This document shows positions 16,369-23,166 of a stretch of 64,000 nt of DNA, in pieces; the stretch's first letter is position 1, and every line of letters starts with the position of its first letter. A program made the translations under genes and the position numbers. The notes under the pieces were generated by a model that had not been told where the DNA came from, made no database searches, and saw only the letters and a program-made list of their open reading frames with translations. The DNA is from Luteimonas suaedae (GTDB taxonomy: Bacteria; Pseudomonadota; Gammaproteobacteria; Xanthomonadales; Xanthomonadaceae), in the NCBI RefSeq assembly GCF_008312895.1, contig NZ_VSSP01000001.1:248001-312000 (forward strand), written 5' to 3'.

Positions 16369-17520
16369 ATGACCATTCCGCTGGACATCGTCTTCCTCGG
16401 GCTGTCGTTGCGCTCGTCGTGGGGCAACGGCCATGCCACTACCTACCGCGCCCTCATCGAAGCGCTCGAGGCCGAAGGACACCGCGTGCTGTTCCTCGAG
16501 CGCGACGTCCCCTGGTACGCACAGCACCAGGACGCGGCCGGCGAACTGCCCGGCACGCTGGCGCTCTACGACGGCCTGGAGTCGCTGCAGGACGCGCATC
16601 GCGCCGCGGTCGAACAGGCCGACCTGGTGGTCGTGGGCTCGTACGTCCCCGACGGCATCGCGGTGGGCGAGTGGGCGCAGCGGACGGCGCGCGGGGTGGT
16701 GGCCTTCTACGACATCGACACGCCGGTCACCGTCGCCAGGCTGGAGCAGGGCGGTTGCGACTATCTGCATCCGCGGCTGATCCCCGGCTACGACCTCTAC
16801 CTGTCGTTCTCGGGCGGGCCGCTGCTGCGGACGCTGACCGGGCGCTACGGCGCGCCACTGGCCCTGCCGTTCTACTGCTCGGCCGACGTGCGGCGCTACT
16901 ACCACGAACCGCTCAAGCGGGTGTACGACCTCGGCTACATGGGCACCTACAGCGACGACCGCCAGCCGGTGCTGCAGCGGCTGCTGCTGGACCCGGCGCA
17001 CGACTGGCCCGGCGGGCGCTTCGCCGTCGCCGGGCCGCAGTACCCGGAGTCGATCGCCTGGCCCGAAAACGTCGAGCGCATCGAGCACCTCGGCCCTGCC
17101 GAGCACCGCGCCTTCTACAACCGCCAACGCTTCACCCTGAACGTCACCCGTGCCGACATGGTGGCAGCGGGCTGGTCGCCGAGCGTGCGCCTGTTCGAGG
17201 CCGCGGCGTGCGCGACGCCAATCGTGTCGGACCGTTGGCCGGGCATCGAAACGCTGTTCGAGCCGGGGCGCGAGATCCTGCTCGCCGACACCCCGGCCCA
17301 GGTGCTCGCCTGCCTGCGCGAGATGCCGCACGAGGAGCGGGTGGCGATGGGGCGGCGCGCCCGCAGCCGCGTGCTGTCGGAGCACACGGCCGCGCATCGC
17401 GCCTACGCACTGGCCCGCTACTTCGATCGCGCGGTCCAGAACCGGACCGACCGCTGCAGAACAGAACGCACCCGGCCAGGGCAGGAACCGCCTGTCCGGC
17501 AACCGGAGGAAGTTTCATGA
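16369..17520 (+). CDS. CgeB-like glycosyltransferase 3
   Basis: 383 residues from ATG 16369, one base after the preceding stop; AGGAGG lies upstream. N-terminus LDIVFLGLSLRSSWGNGHATTYRALIEAL, middle LSFSGGPLLRTLTGRYGAPLALPFYCSADV, C-terminus GWSPSVRLFEAAACATPIVSDRWPGIETLFEPG. Same architecture as the preceding gene and about the same length, with a charged tail. Stop overlaps the next start by 4 bases. Confidence 0.85.
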   Translation: MTIPLDIVFLGLSLRSSWGNGHATTYRALIEALEAEGHRVLFLERDVPWYAQHQDAAGELPGTLALYDGLESLQDAHRAAVEQADLVVVGSYVPDGIAVGEWAQRTARGVVAFYDIDTPVTVARLEQGGCDYLHPRLIPGYDLYLSFSGGPLLRTLTGRYGAPLALPFYCSADVRRYYHEPLKRVYDLGYMGTYSDDRQPVLQRLLLDPAHDWPGGRFAVAGPQYPESIAWPENVERIEHLGPAEHRAFYNRQRFTLNVTRADMVAAGWSPSVRLFEAAACATPIVSDRWPGIETLFEPGREILLADTPAQVLACLREMPHEERVAMGRRARSRVLSEHTAAHRAYALARYFDRAVQNRTDRCRTERTRPGQEPPVRQPEEVS

Positions 17521-17798
17521 CGGCGCAACACGAGACGAAGCGAACCACCGACCACGACGAGATCCGCCGCTGGGTGGAGTCTCGCGAGGGGTGGCCGTCG
17601 ACGGTCGCCGAAACATCCGCGCCGGACGAGGATGCGGGGGTGCTGCGGATCGCCTTCCGCGACGATCCCGCGCTGGAGAAAATCAGCTGGGAGGACTTCT
17701 TCGAGAAGTTCGAGGACGAGGAGCTCGCCTTCCAGGAGCGCACGCGCGACGGCTCGCGCAGCCGGTTCTTCAAGTTCGTCGAGCGGGATGCAGATTGA
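17517..17798 (+). CDS. Small acidic conserved protein of the glycan operon
   Basis: 93 residues, ATG with CCGGAGGAAG upstream. Strongly charged: HDEIRRWVESREGWPS, GVLRIAFRDDPALEKISWEDFF, EKFEDEELAFQERT, SRFFKFV. I recognise the EISWxEFFxKFEExxLAF pattern from small unnamed proteins in many bacteria but know no function for it. No signal or membrane segment. Tight coupling to the transferase upstream and the methyltransferase downstream suggests a partner or regulator of the pathway. Confidence 0.75.
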   Translation: MTAQHETKRTTDHDEIRRWVESREGWPSTVAETSAPDEDAGVLRIAFRDDPALEKISWEDFFEKFEDEELAFQERTRDGSRSRFFKFVERDAD

Positions 17799-17807
17799 GG
17801 CCGTTTC

Positions 17808-18620
17808 ATGAAACCCATGACCGATGCACTGGAAACGCGCACCTCGTCGGTGGACGCTGACTTGCAGACGCAGGTACAGGCGCTCGCACCCTGGTTCCAC
17901 AACCTCCATCTCGGTAATGGCGTGGAAACCGCGCCGGCGCATGCGCTCGGCGATTTTCCCGCCTTCAAGTGGGCGCAGATCGCGCCGCACATCGATCGCG
18001 ATCTTTCCGGATGGACGGTGCTCGACATCGGCTGCAACGCCGGCTTCTACAGTTTCGAGCTGGCCAGGCGCGGCGCCCGGGTGACCGCCATCGACGTCGA
18101 CGAGCACTACCTGCGCCAGGCGCGCTGGGCGGCGGGCCGGTTCGATCTCGCCGATCGCGTGGAGTTCCGGCAGATGAGCGTGTACGACCTGGCGCGCCAG
18201 CCGCAGACGTACGACCTGGTGTGGCTGATGGGCGTGTTCTATCATCTGCGACATCCGCTGCTGGCGCTCGACATCGTGCGCCATCTCACCCGGCGCCAGC
18301 TGGTGCTGCAGACGATGACCCTGCCGGGTGAGACGACGATGGTCACGCCCGCCGACCTGCCGCTGGATGCGCGGGCGACGATGTGCGAGCGCGACTGGCC
18401 CAGCATGGCCTTCGTCGAGCACCGCGTCGCCGGTGACCCGACCAACTGGTGGGTGCCGAACCATGCCTGTGTCCAGGCGATGCTGCGCAGTGCCGGGTTC
18501 GAGGTCGGCGCGCGCATCATCGACGAGACCTATCTCTGCACGCCGGCCGCGGCCGGCCAGGCGCCGAGCGTCGAGGATGAATTGCGCGCCGCCACCGGCA
18601 CGCTCGCTCCGGCACAATAG
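17808..18620 (+). CDS. SAM-dependent methyltransferase, TIGR04290-like
   Basis: 270 residues, last gene of the operon. Begins with a block WFHNLHLGNGVETAPAHALG and GDFPAFKWAQIAPHID, then the class I SAM motif VLDIGCNAGFYSFELARRGA near residue 70, AIDVDEHYLRQARWAA and WLMGVFYHLRHPLLALDIV. I associate the WFHNLHL opening and this layout with the TIGR04290 family, and the similarity to tRNA mo5U34 methyltransferase CmoB is visible in VFYHLRHP. Given the operon, methylation of the glycan or aglycone is more likely than tRNA, by inference. No clear terminator before the convergent P450. Confidence 0.8.
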   Translation: MKPMTDALETRTSSVDADLQTQVQALAPWFHNLHLGNGVETAPAHALGDFPAFKWAQIAPHIDRDLSGWTVLDIGCNAGFYSFELARRGARVTAIDVDEHYLRQARWAAGRFDLADRVEFRQMSVYDLARQPQTYDLVWLMGVFYHLRHPLLALDIVRHLTRRQLVLQTMTLPGETTMVTPADLPLDARATMCERDWPSMAFVEHRVAGDPTNWWVPNHACVQAMLRSAGFEVGARIIDETYLCTPAAAGQAPSVEDELRAATGTLAPAQ

Positions 18621-18660
18621 GGCGGGCCCCGGCCCACCGCTGCGTCCCGCCCGCCGCCGC

Positions 18661-19923
18661 TCAAGAAAGCCATCCGGCCCGCGCGCGCACGTCACGCAGC
18701 ACCAGGCCGCCGCGCGGCAGGGCCGGCAGCCGGTCGAAAGCGATTGGCGCCGCCCGTTCCGGCACGGTGCAGGAGATGCCATCGGCGAGGATCTGCGCGG
18801 TCTGCTTCATCAGCGCCAGCGTGATCCACTCCCCGGGACAGCGATGGCCATCGGCGTGTTCGCCGCCGCCTTGCGGCACGAGATCGAAGCGGACGTCGAA
18901 TGGCATCTCGAATCGCGAGGGCGCGAAGCGCCAGGGCGTCCGCCAGATGCGGGGATCGTGATTGGTTCCGTACAGGTCGAACATGACGCGCACGTCCGCC
19001 GGAAAATCCAGCCCCTGCCAGGAGAACGCGAGGCAGGTGCGCGCGGCGACCGCGGGAAAGAACGGATAGAAGCGCCGGACCTCCTGCACGAAACGGTCCA
19101 GCGCGGCCGGATCGGCCGTGCGTAGCTTCTCCATTTCCCGCGGATGGGCATGCAGCGCGTGTGCCACGAAGACCGCGTAGACGGCGACGGCGGTCACCGG
19201 GCGGATCAGGTTCAGCAGCTCGACGGCAGCGGTGCGCTCGTCGAGCGTCGTGCCGTCGGCGTCGACATGCCGCGCGACGACCGCGAGCGGCGCGGCGGCA
19301 TCGCAAGCGAGCGATCCCGCACGCACGCGACGGACGAGGCTGGACAGCCAGTGCTCGGTTTCCCGGCGCGAGATGCGCGCCTTCCAGTGGCGCGGCCCGA
19401 CCGCGCCTGCGCCGTCGAACAGGGCGACGATCTGGCGGGTGCGCCGCGACGCCTCGAACTCGTCCGCCGGAATACCGACCCATTCGCAGGCCGTCCGCGC
19501 CAGCAGCGAACACATGCCCGCGTAGAATCGGATCTCCCCTTGCGCCTGCCAGTCGCGGACGTGGATCCGCCACTGCCGTGCCGCGATCCGCAGCAGGCCG
19601 TCCGTTGCGTCGCCGGTCGCGACCGCCAGCAGCATCGCCTTGCGAGCCCGATGCGCGGCTCCGTCCATGCCCTGCACGCCGCCTTCGCCGAGCAGGGTCT
19701 TCCTGATCCGCAGCGGCATCGCGCCCTCGCGCTTCATCAACGACGTGTCGTAGAACAGGGCGGCCGCCTCGCGGCCGGTCATGCAGATCGTGCGCCGCGC
19801 CATCAACCGCGTGGAGAACACGTCCGAACGCAGGCGCCGCGCGCGCCGGCCGATGAAGCGATAGGGGTCGGATAGCAGCGCCAACGTACTTTCGGGCGAG
19901 TGGTCGCGTGGAATCTCGGCCAA
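18661..19923 (-). CDS. CYP152-type peroxygenase cytochrome P450
   Basis: 420 residues. Heme-binding Cys362 lies in PQGGGEHADGHRCPGEW, the ExxR motif is EVRR at 291-294, and the I-helix reads LLNLIRPVTAV with Arg241-Pro242 in place of the acid-alcohol pair. The Arg-Pro pair and the QGGG...GHRCPGEW loop are hallmarks of the H2O2-dependent fatty-acid hydroxylases (P450 SP-alpha, BS-beta), which need no redox partner; none is encoded nearby. Predicted to hydroxylate or decarboxylate fatty acids at the alpha or beta carbon. No signal peptide. Converges on the methyltransferase with 40 bases between. A role in the glycan product (2-hydroxy acyl chain) is possible but unproven. Confidence 0.88.
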   Translation of the reverse strand: MAEIPRDHSPESTLALLSDPYRFIGRRARRLRSDVFSTRLMARRTICMTGREAAALFYDTSLMKREGAMPLRIRKTLLGEGGVQGMDGAAHRARKAMLLAVATGDATDGLLRIAARQWRIHVRDWQAQGEIRFYAGMCSLLARTACEWVGIPADEFEASRRTRQIVALFDGAGAVGPRHWKARISRRETEHWLSSLVRRVRAGSLACDAAAPLAVVARHVDADGTTLDERTAAVELLNLIRPVTAVAVYAVFVAHALHAHPREMEKLRTADPAALDRFVQEVRRFYPFFPAVAARTCLAFSWQGLDFPADVRVMFDLYGTNHDPRIWRTPWRFAPSRFEMPFDVRFDLVPQGGGEHADGHRCPGEWITLALMKQTAQILADGISCTVPERAAPIAFDRLPALPRGGLVLRDVRARAGWLS

Positions 19924-20038
19924 GACGGCTCCTCGTGTCTACCGGGGCGTCGATCGAATGTAGGCCGCGACGCGTGAGCGAAACGGAAAGGTCCGCGGCG
20001 GCGCTGCCGCACCAGCGCATCCGGCCGATCGCGAGGCA

Positions 20039-21019
20039 TCACTGCTTGCCGCCGCTTTCCTCCTCTTCGCCCTGCAGGGTCACGACGACCTCGTCGATCC
20101 GCCAGTGCACCGCGCGCGCGACGTCGTGCGCACGGCGCAACTGTCGCGCCGTCACGGCACCATCGCGAGACCGCACGAACAGGGTGCCGCTCAGCCGAAA
20201 TCCCTCCTCGTGAAAGCGGACCCGGCAGTCGTCGACCCAGTCGATGGCGCAGACCGCGTCCCGCACTTGCCCGACCAGCGGATCCTGGTCGCTGCGATCG
20301 GTCTGCTGCGGCCGCGCGTCGTGCATGTCGCGCACCGCGTTGCGCAAGTCGCCGGCGCCGTCGCGCAGCACGGCGCCGGAAATGAACAGTGCGGCGGCGG
20401 CATCCGCCCACCACCAGCCCGCGCCGATGCCGGCCACGCCGGCGATTCCGGCCAGCGACGTCATCCAGTCCGCCTTGTTGGTGTCGGCGTCGGCGTGCAG
20501 CGGCTTGAGCGAGAGCGCATGCGCCAGCTGTTCCTTGCGCCGGCCGAGAATCACCGGCGGAATGGCTGACAGCGCCAGTACGCCCATCATCGGCCAGCCC
20601 TGCCAGACCACGGTGTCGCCGATGCGCATCGTGCCGACCAGCGGATGGGTGGCGGTCAGCAGCGCGTGCAGCCCGTTCCACACCAACAGCAGGCCGACCC
20701 CGGTCAGCGTTGCGCCGGAAATCAGGAAATTGATGTCGAACGCGCGCGCCCGTCCGTTGACGTACTCGTGATCGATCGGTTTGGCCTGAAACCGCGACGC
20801 GATCAGGAATGCCGTCGGCGCCACCAGGCTCATCAGGTTCTCGACGAAGGCGGTCTTCATCGCCTGCGAACCGCCCATGACCGCGAAGATCGCCGCGGAG
20901 ACGAGCGCCATCCAGAACAGCGACCACCAGCAGAGCCGCCGGGCGTGGTCCAGGGCGTGTTGCTGTTCGTCCGGAAGCGCGCGCCTGTCGCGCAGCTCGA
21001 CGAAGCGCTCGGCGGTCAT
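20039..21019 (-). CDS. Cation diffusion facilitator family transporter
   Basis: 326 residues from ATG 21019 (the frame continues upstream but overlaps a better gene). Membrane segments: WWSLFWMALVSAAIFAVMG, FVENLMSLVAPTAFLIASRF, FLISGATLTGVGLLLVWNG, PMMGVLALSAIPPVILG, then SLAGIAGVAGIGAGWWWAD. The HADADTNKADWMTS loop at membrane segment 5 is the CDF metal-site region, and a cytoplasmic C-terminal ferredoxin-like domain follows (VRDAVCAIDWVDDCRVRFHEEGF). Exports Zn/Fe/Co-type divalent ions by proton antiport; metal not predictable. Start overlaps the upstream lipoprotein stop by 4 bases, so the two are one operon. Confidence 0.82.
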   Translation of the reverse strand: MTAERFVELRDRRALPDEQQHALDHARRLCWWSLFWMALVSAAIFAVMGGSQAMKTAFVENLMSLVAPTAFLIASRFQAKPIDHEYVNGRARAFDINFLISGATLTGVGLLLVWNGLHALLTATHPLVGTMRIGDTVVWQGWPMMGVLALSAIPPVILGRRKEQLAHALSLKPLHADADTNKADWMTSLAGIAGVAGIGAGWWWADAAAALFISGAVLRDGAGDLRNAVRDMHDARPQQTDRSDQDPLVGQVRDAVCAIDWVDDCRVRFHEEGFRLSGTLFVRSRDGAVTARQLRRAHDVARAVHWRIDEVVVTLQGEEEESGGKQ

Positions 21020-21507
21020 CGGCGCTGCCCGGCACCGGGGGCGGCCCTGTTCGAGAACAGGTAGCGATCGACCGTCAGCTGCCACGCGTTCTCACCGGGA
21101 GGCAGCGCCAGCCGCCGCGCCACCGGCGTGCCATCGCCAGCGGAACGCAGGCGGTATTCGCGCGACCAGCCGACCTCCGGCTCCCACGCGGAGCCGCGGA
21201 CGTGGCCGCCGACCACGGCATGCAGCCGGAGCGCCCTCAGATCGCGCATCAGCGCGTCATGGCCGGAGACCACCCACTCGATGTCGACATCGCGCGTGCG
21301 CGCAAGATCGCGGAGCATCGCGATTTCGCTTCCCGTCGGCTCCCTGCCGCCGGCGGGCGCGACCACGAAGGGCGGGTCATGGCTCACGCCGACGCGCATC
21401 GCGTGTTCTTTCGCGCGCCGCGTGCTGTCGTTGGCGTCGCGCGGATAGCCGCCGCAGGCGGCGACGCCGAGCACCAGCGGCAGGACCAGCGGCAGCAGCT
21501 TGCTCAC
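21016..21507 (-). CDS. Short periplasmic binding-protein-like lipoprotein
   Basis: 163 residues. Lipoprotein signal LLPLVLPLVLGVAAC with lipobox Cys18, then HAMRVGVSHDPPFVVAP and GREPTGSEIAMLRDLAR. This matches the first lobe of bacterial solute-binding family 3, with LRALRLHAVVGGHV in the second part. At 163 residues it has only about two thirds of the usual length and may be a one-lobe sensor or metal-capture protein. It is co-transcribed with the CDF transporter, so a periplasmic role in the same metal response is plausible. Confidence 0.65.
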   Translation of the reverse strand: MSKLLPLVLPLVLGVAACGGYPRDANDSTRRAKEHAMRVGVSHDPPFVVAPAGGREPTGSEIAMLRDLARTRDVDIEWVVSGHDALMRDLRALRLHAVVGGHVRGSAWEPEVGWSREYRLRSAGDGTPVARRLALPPGENAWQLTVDRYLFSNRAAPGAGQRR

Positions 21508-21655
21508 TGGGCCTTTATGCCCGCACGAACGTCAATGGCGCGTCAGCGGTTCCCGGAAGCGCGCCGCAGACCGCGTTCCCGCCGCCCGCCGTTCACGCCG
21601 GTGCTGCGAGCATCTCCGGACACGATGCAGGAGACATGTGATGAACGGAGCGTCC

Positions 21656-21850
21656 ATGCGTTACACGGTCGCGTTGGTCGCCGCGATCGCGCTGTTCGGC
21701 GGTTGCGCGGACCAGGATCCGCCGGAAGACGATCAGGTCGGTGCGCAGCCGGATACGCGGGTACAGCGCCGGGAGCCGATCCAGGCGCCGGACGTGGAAG
21801 TTCCGGACCCGGAGATCGAAGGAGAGGAGGCGTCGCCGCCGGAACGCTGA
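21656..21850 (+). CDS. Small acidic lipoprotein
   Basis: 64 residues from ATG 21656 (GGAG six bases upstream; ATG 21641 is an alternative adding five residues). MRYTVALVAAIALFGGC is a lipoprotein signal with lipobox LFGGC. The mature part is short, acidic and Pro/Glu-rich (DQDPPEDD, PDVEVPDPEIEGEEAS). No domain recognised. Its position before the DUF4142 lipoprotein, with a similar opening of the mature part, suggests a shared envelope-stress setting. Confidence 0.65.
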   Translation: MRYTVALVAAIALFGGCADQDPPEDDQVGAQPDTRVQRREPIQAPDVEVPDPEIEGEEASPPER

Positions 21851-22236
21851 CGCCGGCCGGCCCGTCGTCGCGGCCTTCCTGCCGCGCTTTTCGCCCGGAG
21901 AAGCGCCGGCGCTGCCGGCAAGCGGCTTGGGGCGCGCAAATTTTTCGCGGCGGCGCAGGGGATCCGCCGGGCTCGACCGTTCGTCGGCGCGATCGCCGAC
22001 GGTGCGCCAGAAGACGACCGTTCGCCGATCGCATCCGCCATGCCCGAAGCGGGGACGCGCGCGGATCGGGGGAGGCGCGGCAGCAATTGCGCGTCCCGCA
22101 AGAAATGCCGATCACGGGTTGATCGCGGGATTCGGCTTAGTTTCTGGGCATCGCCGGCGACGTGCGCGCATTCGCGTCAGCTTCGGTGAGCCGTCCATGT
22201 CCGGCCGCCTTCCGCATGTCACGACAGGAGCACACC
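21851..22236. other. Gene-free interval before the DUF4142 lipoprotein
   Basis: 386 bases. No frame with coding character, no convincing sigma-54 or sigma-70 promoter and no strong hairpin found. One AT-rich patch (AATTTTTCG near 21940) breaks the GC-rich sequence. Confidence 0.4.
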
Positions 22237-22854
22237 ATGAAACACATCGTCATTGCATTCTCCGCGCTGTTTGCCATGGCCGCCTGTACCCAGGACCCGG
22301 CCGAGGCCGATCGGGTGGGTGATCCCGCCGAGCAGGTCGACGCCATGGGCGGCGACGAACCCGTCACCGGCAGCAGCCCTGCGGGCACGCCCGCCCCGGG
22401 CACCGCCGGCGAGACTGCCATGGGCGAGGGCGATCGCGAGGCATTGGGCCTGGTCGGCGCCATCAACAGGCACGAGATCCAGGCCGCTCGACAGGCGCAG
22501 CAGAAGGGCGTGGAAGGTGAGGTACTGGCGTATGCCGAGCGCATGGACCGGGAACATTCAGAGAACCAGCGGAAGCTGGAAGCGCTGGGACGCGTCGAGC
22601 AGACCGATGCGGTGCGGAAGCAGGAGGAGAAGGGCCGCAAGGAGCGCGAGCGGCTCGACGGCCTGTCCGCGGACGCGTATGCCGACGCCTACGTCGAGGC
22701 CATGGTGAAGGATCACTCCGAGGCGCTGTCGATGCTGGACGACAAGCTGATCCCATCGGCGTCGGATCCGGCGGCGAGGGCGCATCTGGAGGAGACCCGC
22801 AAGCATGTCGCGGCCCATCTCGAGGCGGCGCGCGCGCTGCAGGACGGGCAGTGA
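22237..22854 (+). CDS. DUF4142 lipoprotein
   Basis: 205 residues from ATG 22237 (ACAGGAG upstream). Signal MKHIVIAFSALFAMAAC with lipobox MAAC, then an acidic Gly/Pro linker (residues 18-65) and a helical DUF4142 domain: LGLVGAINRHEIQAARQAQQK, YAERMDREHSENQRKLEAL, YVEAMVKDHSEALSMLDDK. Paralogue of the exported protein at 3506-4099 but lipid-anchored. Function unknown. Terminated by the hairpin at 22929. Confidence 0.85.
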   Translation: MKHIVIAFSALFAMAACTQDPAEADRVGDPAEQVDAMGGDEPVTGSSPAGTPAPGTAGETAMGEGDREALGLVGAINRHEIQAARQAQQKGVEGEVLAYAERMDREHSENQRKLEALGRVEQTDAVRKQEEKGRKERERLDGLSADAYADAYVEAMVKDHSEALSMLDDKLIPSASDPAARAHLEETRKHVAAHLEAARALQDGQ

Positions 22855-22928
22855 CCCGGGGACCCTGGTGCCGCCTTCCTGCGTCGGCCGATGGCGGCGC
22901 ATTCCCGGGGACTTCTCAAAAAGCAAAA

Positions 22929-22950
22929 CCCCCGATTGCTCGGGGGTTTT
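22929..22950. terminator. Bidirectional Rho-independent terminator
   Basis: Stem CCCCCGA (22929-22935) / TCGGGGG (22940-22946), loop TTGC, flanked by T-runs on both strands (TTTTCTTT rightward; TTTTGCTTTTT leftward). It ends the tRNA-Leu transcript on the minus strand and the DUF4142 transcript on the plus strand. Confidence 0.85.
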
Positions 22951-22966
22951 CTTTGTTCTCGACCCA

Positions 22967-23053
22967 TGGTGCCCAGGAGAGGACTCGAACCTCCACGGAG
23001 TTGCCCCCGCTAGCACCTGAAGCTAGTGCGTCTACCAATTCCGCCACCTGGGC
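22967..23053 (-). tRNA. tRNA-Leu (CAG)
   Basis: Minus-strand cloverleaf beginning GCCCAGGTGGCGGAATTGGT and ending with encoded CCA (plus-strand TGG at 22967-22969). Acceptor stem GCCCAGG/CCTGGGC, anticodon stem CTAGC/GCTAG with loop TTCAGGT (anticodon CAG), a long class II variable arm, and T-loop GGTTCGAGTCC. Reads CUG, the dominant Leu codon in these GC-rich genes. Confidence 0.97.
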
Positions 23054-23067
23054 GGGTCAAGGGCGCG

Positions 23068-23097
23068 TATGTTGCGGTGCAGGGCGAAGCTTGTCAA
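23068..23097 (-). promoter_or_regulatory. Sigma-70 promoter candidate for tRNA-Leu
   Basis: On the minus strand, TTGACA (23097-23092) and AACATA (23073-23068) are separated by 18 bases, ending about 15 bases before the tRNA 5' end. The -35 is perfect, the -10 poor. Confidence 0.5.
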
Positions 23098-23166
23098 TGC
23101 TTCCCGCGCCGTCGAATGTCCCCGGGATCACGCCCGGCTGAACGCAGCACGTGTACCATTCCGGCG

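Noticed and set aside
22150-22175. GG-N10-GC before the second DUF4142 gene as a fifth sigma-54 promoter
   Set aside because: Spacing fits but CGACGTGCGC does not resemble CACGNNNNTT; expected by chance in such GC-rich sequence.
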